A stretch of 6,648 bases of DNA, from positions 1 to 6,648 of the forward strand of contig JBGPYM010000180.1 of assembly GCA_041493205.1 (NCBI GenBank), given 5' to 3'. The position numbers and the translations under genes are program-made. Positions within the stretch are counted from its first letter, which is position 1. The number at the start of each line of letters is the position of its first letter. This DNA comes from JBGPYM01 sp041493205. GTDB lineage: Bacteria; Bacteroidota; Ignavibacteria; UBA10030; UBA6906. Positions 1-5,405 of this stretch are shown piece by piece. The notes under the pieces are model-generated. The model was not told the origin of the DNA. It was given only the letters and a program-made list of their open reading frames with translations, and ran no database searches.

Positions 1-229
1 GCATTGCAGAGCGGAGCATGCCGGACACGGAAAACACGCGGCCCATGTCTCCGTACGCAAGCGGGATGGTCGGGATGGATGCCTCGTCGCACTTCCGCAG
101 CAGCAGGTGCCCCGGCCGGGCCGAGACCCAGACCGTGTGCCCGCGTCGCGCGAGGTAGCGGGCGAGGATCAGGACGTAGTCCTCCCCCCCCGCGAAAATA
201 TCGGTGGCATTCGTCAGCAGAACGTTCAT
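1..229 (-). CDS. GT4-like glycosyltransferase, N-terminal part (cut by left edge)
   Basis: Only the first 76 codons lie in the window; the gene continues past base 1. The start is the ATG whose complement is at 227-229. The N-terminus shows a hydrophobic beta strand (MNVLLTNATD), a glycine turn (GGEDYVL, residues 14-20), a helix, and the R-G-H-T-V motif at residues 29-33. This is the usual opening of GT-B fold glycosyltransferases of the GT4 type, whose N-terminal domain binds the acceptor; the nucleotide-sugar site would be in the missing half. It begins four bases after the stop of the C39-like gene, so the two are probably co-transcribed and translationally coupled. No good Shine-Dalgarno lies just upstream. 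An eight-G run falls in codons 13-16. A cytoplasmic role in glycan assembly is inferred; family assignment from 76 residues is moderate. Confidence 0.7.
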   Translation of the reverse strand, partial: MNVLLTNATDIFAGGEDYVLILARYLARRGHTVWVSARPGHLLLRKCDEASIPTIPLAYGDMGRVFSVSGMLRSAM

Positions 230-233
230 GGGG

Positions 234-1094
234 TCATGCGTTTCCGTACACCTCGTCAATCCCGTACGAACTGGCCGCCCAGAGTGCGAGGTTGGAGGTG
301 ATGGCGGCAATTGCGCGTTTCTCGTCGATGGCGCGGACCGCGAGGTCGTACGTATCGGCGACGAACTGCATGTTGCGCATGATCTTGTCGAGGCGGTCGG
401 CTGGCACCGATCCGTGCCAGAACACGATCTGGGACCGGATCATCGCCCCATGGCGACGCAGAAGTTCTCCCATGGAGATCAGTTTTTCGGTGCGGGGCGA
501 TCGTGGAATGCAGATGCTCATGAGATCGGTGAAATATTCATCCCAGCTTTCGGCGAAGGGCTTGTTTTCCGGCCGCCGGAGGTAGCGCGCACGCTTGAGC
601 GAGAAATGGGCCTTCGTGCGGACACGGAAGCGCGGAATGACCGGATGGAGGTCGTACAGTTTCACCGTCTGGGTGGTGTCATCGGGATCGCGTTCCGTGT
701 ACACCCAGCGCTTCTTCAGGCTGTACCATGTCTCCACGCAGACAACGGGCGCCCTGCGGCTGTCGATGGTAATGAACTTGCCCTTCTCTGCCCCGACCAC
801 GGTAATCCAGTGGTTCCACCGGTCGACGCAGAGCAGCGCGGGATGCCCCTTTTTCAGTGCCAGGAGGAGTTCGCGTTTCGCGCGGAGCGATGCTTTGCGC
901 CGGATGACCTTCATTTCGCAATCGTACGTCCTGGCAGCGCGACTGAGTTTGATCTCATCGGTGCCATTCCACCAGTGCGTACCCGCGATGCGCGAAATCC
1001 TCTTCTCGTCGACGAACCTCCCCAGCATGATCAGGGCGTATTTCAACGCAAACGGCCCGCACTGCCATTTATTCGGCTGTGGATAGAGTCCCAT
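234..1094 (-). CDS. C39-like papain-fold cysteine peptidase domain protein with unknown C-terminal domain
   Basis: A 286-residue protein counted from the ATG at 1094-1092. Residues 1-130 look like a peptidase C39-like domain. Q11-C12-G-P is the oxyanion glutamine plus catalytic cysteine, N94-H95-W fits the catalytic histidine on its strand, and I110-D111-S fits the third catalytic residue. About 155 further residues, largely charged then helical, match no family I recognise. No signal peptide, membrane segment or ABC-transporter domain is present, so it is probably a cytoplasmic stand-alone enzyme rather than a bacteriocin-exporter peptidase. Substrate unknown; it could cleave a peptide or form or break an amide bond. 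The frame stays open up to an ATG at 1280. I chose 1094 because the extra 62 residues look non-coding, the C39 domain normally begins close to its QCGP motif, and the extension would cover a terminator-like hairpin. A purine-rich GAAGAA sits about 10 bases before the chosen ATG. The GT4-like gene follows after four bases. Confidence 0.72.
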   Translation of the reverse strand: MGLYPQPNKWQCGPFALKYALIMLGRFVDEKRISRIAGTHWWNGTDEIKLSRAARTYDCEMKVIRRKASLRAKRELLLALKKGHPALLCVDRWNHWITVVGAEKGKFITIDSRRAPVVCVETWYSLKKRWVYTERDPDDTTQTVKLYDLHPVIPRFRVRTKAHFSLKRARYLRRPENKPFAESWDEYFTDLMSICIPRSPRTEKLISMGELLRRHGAMIRSQIVFWHGSVPADRLDKIMRNMQFVADTYDLAVRAIDEKRAIAAITSNLALWAASSYGIDEVYGNA

Positions 1095-1127
1095 GGAGCG
1101 TAATTTCTTCGGCACAATTGTCACCGG

Positions 1128-1159
1128 AAAAAAGCTGTGGCCCCCGGAGGGACCACGCT
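1128..1159 (-). terminator. intrinsic terminator-like hairpin in the leader of the minus-strand operon
   Basis: Read on the minus strand, AGC-GTGG-(T)-CCC pairs with GGG-CCAC-(A)-GCT around a five-base loop. This gives about ten base pairs with two single-base bulges, and the stem runs straight into six T residues (complement of A at 1128-1133). That is the form of a Rho-independent terminator. It ends 33 bases before the chosen start codon of the C39-like gene, with no minus-strand gene upstream of it in the window. It could therefore be a leader attenuator or riboswitch expression platform, the end of a small RNA, or a block on antisense readthrough. The structure is read directly; the role is inferred. 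Confidence 0.5.
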
Positions 1160-1230
1160 GATATGATAAGGTACGGAAGACGGATGGGATTTCCAAGGGC
1201 GTTGAACGACGTGAAATTGCGTGTGTTTCG

Positions 1231-1258
1231 CTCATGCGGACCGTACGGTCTCCATGAG
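1231..1258. promoter_or_regulatory. 28-base imperfect dyad (candidate operator or hairpin)
   Basis: Outer arms CTCATG (1231-1236) and CATGAG (1253-1258) flank a perfect 12-base palindrome, GACCGTACGGTC (1239-1250). The only unpaired positions are the two-base spacers 1237-1238 and 1251-1252, one pair of which could form G-U in RNA. The symmetry and its place between divergent genes fit a dimeric repressor or activator site. As plus-strand RNA it would fold into a stem with a GTAC loop, followed three bases later by five T residues (1262-1266), so a weak rightward terminator or attenuator is also possible. Confidence 0.5.
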
Positions 1259-1388
1259 ACATTTTTGCCGCGGCGCACACTCCACATCATCACAGAGCGG
1301 ATAATCGATCGACATGGAACTCTCGCGCACCGACGACTACTTATTCTCGTGACGGCTGGTCCCCACAAACATCCTTCCGGAAAAAAAC

Positions 1389-2273
1389 ATGACGACACAC
1401 AAGAGAGTGCTGATCACAGGGGTGGGCGGTCCCGCAGGGAGGGCATCCACCCTCTGGTTCCGTGAAAAGGGATTTGAGGTGCACGGGACGGATATCACCC
1501 CGGTGGAGACCGTGACTGATTCGTTCAGCATTATTCCGCGGGGCGACGATCCCGGATTCAATGACGCGATCCTCGACATCGCACGGAGCGAGCGGCCTCT
1601 CCTCTTCCTCTGCACGGTCACCGAAGAGATTCCCGCCGCGGCTGCGTTGCGCGCCCCCCTTCGCGCCCTCGGCGTGACGGTGTTCGCCACTGACCCTGCC
1701 ATGGCCGCCGTCGCAAATGACAAATACCGCACGGCCCGGTTTCTCCGGGCGAACGGGGTGGCTGTTCCCAGGACGCTCAGCGATGTTGAATGTCCCACGC
1801 CGCTGCAAGCCGGCGAAGCGCTCGGCTATCCGTTTGTGGCGAAGCCGCGGCACGGGAGGGGCGGACGCGGTGTGCGCGTCGTGCTCGACGAAGCGATGGC
1901 GGCCGGGGAGCATCGTACCGGCGTCGCGTATCAGGAATTTGTTGGCGGGGAAGAATACGACGTGAATCTTTTTGCATTCCCTGCGGGGAACGCATCGATC
2001 ACGCGGGTGCTGTTCAAGACCGGCCTCAGGGAAGGAATCGTCGGCAACGCAACGGGAGTCCGCCCGTCACCCCGGCAGGATGTCGAACTCCTGGCAGAGG
2101 CGGCCGTGCGGGCGATGCGGCTTGAAGGCCCGATCGACATGGACATACGACTCACCGAGAACGGCGTCCCGAAGATCCTTGAAGTGAATGCGCGCGTGGG
2201 CGCACACGTGGTGCAGGCGGAAGGCGTCCTTGACCTCTTACTGGAGTTAACACTGATGGGAGCGCAATCATGA
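1389..2273 (+). CDS. ATP-grasp carboxylate-amine ligase-like protein
   Basis: A 294-residue protein with the layout of small ATP-grasp enzymes (CarB/PylC-like). Residues 6-16 form a Rossmann-like start (RVLITGVGGPAG). About residues 108-121 (N-D-K-Y near K112, then ARFLRANGV) open the ATP-grasp fold. Y147-PFVAKP with K152 and the glycine-rich loop G157-RGGRG cover the phosphates. YQEFVGGEEYDVN (181-193) gives the adenine/ribose-side acidic residues. D250/D252 with E265-V-N267 would bind magnesium. Such enzymes activate a carboxylate as an acyl-phosphate and join it to an amine; neither substrate can be read from sequence. It is cytoplasmic, with no signal peptide or membrane segment. Its stop overlaps the next start by four bases (ATGA), so it belongs to the exopolysaccharide-like operon. 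The start has an A-rich upstream but no clear Shine-Dalgarno. Fold call strong, role uncertain. Confidence 0.85.
   Translation: MTTHKRVLITGVGGPAGRASTLWFREKGFEVHGTDITPVETVTDSFSIIPRGDDPGFNDAILDIARSERPLLFLCTVTEEIPAAAALRAPLRALGVTVFATDPAMAAVANDKYRTARFLRANGVAVPRTLSDVECPTPLQAGEALGYPFVAKPRHGRGGRGVRVVLDEAMAAGEHRTGVAYQEFVGGEEYDVNLFAFPAGNASITRVLFKTGLREGIVGNATGVRPSPRQDVELLAEAAVRAMRLEGPIDMDIRLTENGVPKILEVNARVGAHVVQAEGVLDLLLELTLMGAQS
2258..2262 (+). promoter_or_regulatory. ribosome binding site for the beta-barrel gene
   Basis: GGGAG lies seven bases before the ATG at 2270, inside the end of the ATP-grasp gene. It supports the start that makes the ATGA overlap and points to translational coupling. Confidence 0.65.
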
Positions 2274-3550
2274 ACTTCCTTGCCGTTCTTCTGTTTGCGG
2301 TGACCGGTGCGACAAGCGACAGCGTCCGGGATGTCACGCTCAGAAATGAAGCCATCGCCGCCTTGCGCACGGGAGACCCCGCGCTGGCAGGCATAAAAGC
2401 CAGACTGCTGGTGGCGCGGGACGCAGCAAATGCGGAGTATCTCATGATCCTGGGCGATGCATGTGCGGCAGACGGAAAATTACCAGAAGCACTGAACGCA
2501 TATGAACAATCGTCACAGCTTCGCAGCAACCGGGATGCCGGAGCACTGAAGAAGATCGCTGAAGTCCAGACCTGGGTGCGTCAATACTCGTCCGCCCGCA
2601 CAACGCTCGGCAAAGCTCTCCGTCTGACTCCCGATGACGGGGAAGCAGAGTCGTCCCTCCGCTCGATTGCACTGCGCCGGAGTCTCCATCTGATCGGCTC
2701 CACGGGCGGGTGGGAGGTGGATTATGCCCGGAACGTCCAGGAATACGGCGCATTCGTCGGATGGGCTGATGAGGCCGATCTCTATGGAGGGGTTTCACGA
2801 ACCGACAGGGTGTTCTACCGGCGGACGAATCTCTGGGCCGACGCGTATATCTTCCCCGACTATCGGACATACATCCGCGTTGGGGTACGGTACAAGCGGT
2901 ATGAGTATCCCGGGTCGATCAATCCTCACCCGGACGCTACGGCGTATGATCATGCGTCGCATGTCCAGATCGAAGGTGGGTACGCGTACGGTACAGAGAA
3001 CTCGGTTTCACTTGAGGTTGAGTATTTCAGACCAGACTTCTTCTGGAACAACAATCTGTTCGCGAACAATTTCAAGGTCGGCGCCAGTCTCCGCAACTCG
3101 ATCGCCGGACCGGTGTACGGCAGACTCTTCGCGGCCCTTCTGCGCGATCCCGATCCCGTAACAGTCGTGACGGATCCCGCCTCCGGAATTGTGAACTCGT
3201 TCAGCTACGAAACGCTGGGATTGCTGGGAGCGGGACTGGGGTACGATGACGGAAGTCTCTCCGCGGAGGTGCGTTATGTCCCTGACCGGGACCTGGACCG
3301 CTCGTTGACGTGGTCTCTGTTTGCCCGCGTCGGATACCGTTTTGCGCGGTACGGGGTCCAGGCGGACCTGCTTTACGACCGGTACCCTGAGACGGGCGCA
3401 CGGGGGTTTACCGGTTCGCGCGTGGCGATGGTGACGCTGCTGGCGGAACCATGGGACTTTGTGGAGATGCGGGGAGGTGTCAAGGCGCTCACCCGACTGA
3501 CAACTGAAATTGCCCCGTTCCTGCTCGTCCGGCTGAAAACGGGCTTCTGA
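2270..3550 (+). CDS. TPR plus outer-membrane beta-barrel protein (YaiO/PgaA-like)
   Basis: A 426-residue protein. Residues 1-16 are a short hydrophobic signal-like segment (MNFLAVLLFAVTGATS) with no basic residue before the hydrophobic core. About residues 20-130 are TPR-like helices, clearest at 55-88 and 93-127 (tryptophan at 102, then RQYSSARTTLGKALRLTPDD). From about 140 to the end, aromatic, alternating strands with tight turns (for example LWADAYIF, YIRVGVRYKRYEY, SVSLEVEYF, FARVGYRFARYGVQADLLYD) form an outer-membrane barrel. The chain ends in a phenylalanine, the usual C-terminal signal for barrel insertion. The order periplasmic TPR then barrel is that of PgaA and of YaiO-family outer-membrane proteins; the barrel here is about 285 residues. 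The likely role is export of the polysaccharide made by the downstream GT2. The YaiO-family label is from memory of the fold and context, not an alignment. Confidence 0.78.
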   Translation: MNFLAVLLFAVTGATSDSVRDVTLRNEAIAALRTGDPALAGIKARLLVARDAANAEYLMILGDACAADGKLPEALNAYEQSSQLRSNRDAGALKKIAEVQTWVRQYSSARTTLGKALRLTPDDGEAESSLRSIALRRSLHLIGSTGGWEVDYARNVQEYGAFVGWADEADLYGGVSRTDRVFYRRTNLWADAYIFPDYRTYIRVGVRYKRYEYPGSINPHPDATAYDHASHVQIEGGYAYGTENSVSLEVEYFRPDFFWNNNLFANNFKVGASLRNSIAGPVYGRLFAALLRDPDPVTVVTDPASGIVNSFSYETLGLLGAGLGYDDGSLSAEVRYVPDRDLDRSLTWSLFARVGYRFARYGVQADLLYDRYPETGARGFTGSRVAMVTLLAEPWDFVEMRGGVKALTRLTTEIAPFLLVRLKTGF

Positions 3551-3555
3551 AAGGA
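3551..3555 (+). promoter_or_regulatory. ribosome binding site deciding the start of the PIG-L fusion gene
   Basis: AAGGA follows directly after the barrel gene stop and lies eight bases before ATG 3564, but only two bases before the in-frame GTG 3558. The spacing favours the ATG. Confidence 0.65.
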
Positions 3556-3563
3556 TCGTGAGA

Positions 3564-5405
3564 ATGTACCCTCCAGTGCGCTTCCCCCTCATTGGCATGA
3601 TCCTGCTTCTTCATGTGCAGCCGGGAGCCAGCAACCCTTTGCATAAAATGACCCGGCTCCCGGCGCAGACGAATCTGGTGGAGGTCTCCACCTCTCCGCG
3701 GTTCGCATTGCCGGAGTCGCTGGCTGCCCTCCGGCGCCAGGGTGAGCAGCTCATCCACGATCAGAGGATCGATGACGCTATAGGGATCTACCGGCGCCTC
3801 GCGAAGGGACTGCCCAACGACATTGGGATTGTGATAAGGCTCGCGGATCTCTATTCCTGGAAGGGAGAGTACGACCGGGCGATCGTACTCTATAAAGACG
3901 CTGTCGAGCGCGACACGGTCAACCTGGCCGGACTGAAGGGTCTTGCGCGGGTCATGCGCTGGGCCACCCGCTATGCCGAGGCGGAACGCTGTTATGAAAA
4001 GCTCCTTGTGCGGGAGCCGCTTGACATCGACGCGCTCAAAGGGATGGCGCAAACCCTGGCCCAGCAGCGGCGGCTCGAGGAAGCGCTCACCATCATCATG
4101 CGGGCAGAGGCCATTGCGCCAAACAATACAGAGATACTCCTGACCAAAGGGGATATCCTCGCCTGGGGGAATCATTTCACCGATGCGGAGAAGTGTTACA
4201 ACGATGCCCTGAAGCTCAACCCTGTACTCCCCGAGGCGTACAGGAGTCTTGGTGACCTGTATGGCTGGATGGGCCGGCCATCACAAGGCGCTGCAATGCT
4301 GCGGAAGGCGCATTCCTTCGACCCGGAGAACATGGAAATTCTGATCAAGCTGGGAAATCTTTCGATTGATGCGAGACAAATTCCTGAGGCGGAGGAAGCC
4401 GTCAAGTCGTTGTTCGCCATTGACCCGAATAACAGCTACGGATACGAAATCCTCCGCCGCATAGAACAACGGCAGTCCATCGACTACGCCGCGGTCCTGG
4501 ACAATTACGCGAAACCCGTCTTCCTCATCCTCTCCAATATTGTCATTGGCATCTATTTTCACGGCCGGAAAGACAGGCTCCGGCTCCGCGGCGGGCCGTA
4601 CTGGCGGGTCACGTACTATGTCTGGCCAGTGCTGGCGCTCCTCTGGCTGGTGATGTTCATTGCGGCGAATGTCAGCGGGATGACGAGGGTCATCGGTTAC
4701 ACGGAGATCGCTGAGTTCGCCACAATGCTCGCCTGGATGCTAGCGTTCGTCACACTGGTCTGGACGACACATGTCACGCGGGAGGAGCACAAGCGGGCGG
4801 TTCTGGCGATCGGCGCGCATCCGGACGATATCGAACTCGGCTGCGGCGGCACACTCTCACGCTACAAGGAGCTTGGGTACCGTGTCTACGGAGTGGTGAT
4901 GACCGCTGGTGAGGAGGGGAAAGGTCAGCAGCATCGCGACCGGAAGAAGGAGGCGCAGGCCGGCGCCGGGATACTGGGGCTTGACGATCTCTGGGTGTTC
5001 AATTTCGCCGATACCGGCCTTTCGGATCAGATCAACGAAATGAAGAAGGTCATTGAGGAGAAGATCACGCAGACAGCCGCCGGGATCATTGTAACACAGT
5101 CCCCCTTCGACATTCATCAGGACCATAAAGCCGTCTTCGAGGCGACCAGGATCGCCGCACGGGGCGACAAGTCTCTTCTCTGCTACGAAGACGTGTCCAC
5201 AGAGTCGCACTTCGCGGCCAACTATTTTGTCGACATCACCGGCACCATCGCCGACAAAGTCAGAGCCGTGCAGGCACACCGGACACAGAAGGACAAGCTG
5301 TACATGAGCCCGAAGCAGATTACCGGCCGTGCGTCGCATCGCGGTTTGCAGACCGGTGTGAAATATGCCGAGGCGTTCCTTCTGTATAAGGGAGTCGATC
5401 TATGA
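3564..5405 (+). CDS. TPR - membrane - PIG-L/LmbE-type N-deacetylase fusion
   Basis: A 613-residue protein from ATG 3564. Residues 7-19 form a hydrophobic signal or anchor. Seven TPR units with a regular 34-residue period follow (about 52-86, 89-120, 121-154, 155-188, 189-222, 223-256, 257-290). Three membrane segments lie at about 316-333, 351-370 and 380-401. The PIG-L domain covers about 410-613. It has the A-H-P-D-D motif (418-422; H419 and D422 as zinc ligands, D421 as base) and I-H-Q-D-H (517-521; H521 as third zinc ligand, H518 nearby). PIG-L enzymes remove acetyl groups from N-acetylglucosamine-type substrates. The basic loop between segments one and two (GRKDRLRLRGG) and the basic tail after segment three put the TPRs in the periplasm and the deacetylase in the cytoplasm. 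The gene starts 13 bases after the barrel gene and overlaps the GT2 gene by ATGA. The analogous E. coli YaiS is, as I recall, a stand-alone PIG-L protein. Catalytic domain confident, exact substrate inferred. Confidence 0.85.
   Translation: MYPPVRFPLIGMILLLHVQPGASNPLHKMTRLPAQTNLVEVSTSPRFALPESLAALRRQGEQLIHDQRIDDAIGIYRRLAKGLPNDIGIVIRLADLYSWKGEYDRAIVLYKDAVERDTVNLAGLKGLARVMRWATRYAEAERCYEKLLVREPLDIDALKGMAQTLAQQRRLEEALTIIMRAEAIAPNNTEILLTKGDILAWGNHFTDAEKCYNDALKLNPVLPEAYRSLGDLYGWMGRPSQGAAMLRKAHSFDPENMEILIKLGNLSIDARQIPEAEEAVKSLFAIDPNNSYGYEILRRIEQRQSIDYAAVLDNYAKPVFLILSNIVIGIYFHGRKDRLRLRGGPYWRVTYYVWPVLALLWLVMFIAANVSGMTRVIGYTEIAEFATMLAWMLAFVTLVWTTHVTREEHKRAVLAIGAHPDDIELGCGGTLSRYKELGYRVYGVVMTAGEEGKGQQHRDRKKEAQAGAGILGLDDLWVFNFADTGLSDQINEMKKVIEEKITQTAAGIIVTQSPFDIHQDHKAVFEATRIAARGDKSLLCYEDVSTESHFAANYFVDITGTIADKVRAVQAHRTQKDKLYMSPKQITGRASHRGLQTGVKYAEAFLLYKGVDL
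5388..5394 (+). promoter_or_regulatory. strong ribosome binding site for the GT2 gene
   Basis: AAGGGAG lies seven bases before ATG 5402, inside the end of the deacetylase gene. With the ATGA overlap it indicates coupled synthesis of the deacetylase fusion and the GT2. Confidence 0.7.

Larger units (their letters stand above)
1095..1388. other. divergent intergenic control region
   Basis: This is the only sizeable gene-free stretch, lying between the start codons of the leftward C39-like gene and the rightward ATP-grasp gene, so promoters for both operons are expected here. It holds two structured elements listed separately: a terminator-like hairpin reading leftward at 1128-1159 and a 28-base dyad at 1231-1258. 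I found no convincing -35/-10 pair. GATAAT at 1300-1305 (plus) and TATCAT near 1165-1160 (minus) resemble -10 boxes but lack a well-spaced -35. A short seven-A run (1381-1387) directly precedes the ATP-grasp ATG, with no clear Shine-Dalgarno. Open frames crossing the region on both strands have no recognisable protein content. Confidence 0.7.

Noticed and set aside
204..1103. Long open frame on the plus strand opposite the C39-like gene (299 codons)
   Set aside because: It is antisense to a gene with recognisable catalytic motifs, and its own translation shows no domain or sensible hydrophobic pattern.
1095..1280. N-terminal extension of the C39-like gene to an ATG at 1280 (348 residues)
   Set aside because: The extra 62 residues show no domain or signal-peptide character and would translate through the terminator-like hairpin and the dyad. 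The C39 domain fits a start just before its QCGP motif.
1079..1465. Plus-strand open frame across the intergenic region (128 codons)
   Set aside because: It overlaps the start of the ATP-grasp gene in another frame, has no recognisable protein features, and crosses both hairpin elements.
2951..2989. Short palindromes inside the barrel gene (CATGCG-T-CGCATG at 2951-2963 and GTACGCGTAC at 2980-2989)
   Set aside because: They lie inside a well-supported coding region, have no T-run or repeat partner, and are within chance expectation.
3558..3563. GTG at 3558 as start of the PIG-L fusion gene
   Set aside because: Only two bases separate it from the AAGGA site; ATG 3564 has normal eight-base spacing.
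1389..5405. Reading the operon as mycothiol or bacillithiol synthesis (PIG-L deacetylase plus ligase)
   Set aside because: The GT2 is a membrane-bound processive synthase and the deacetylase is fused to TPR and membrane segments. With the barrel exporter this points to an exported polymer instead of a small thiol.
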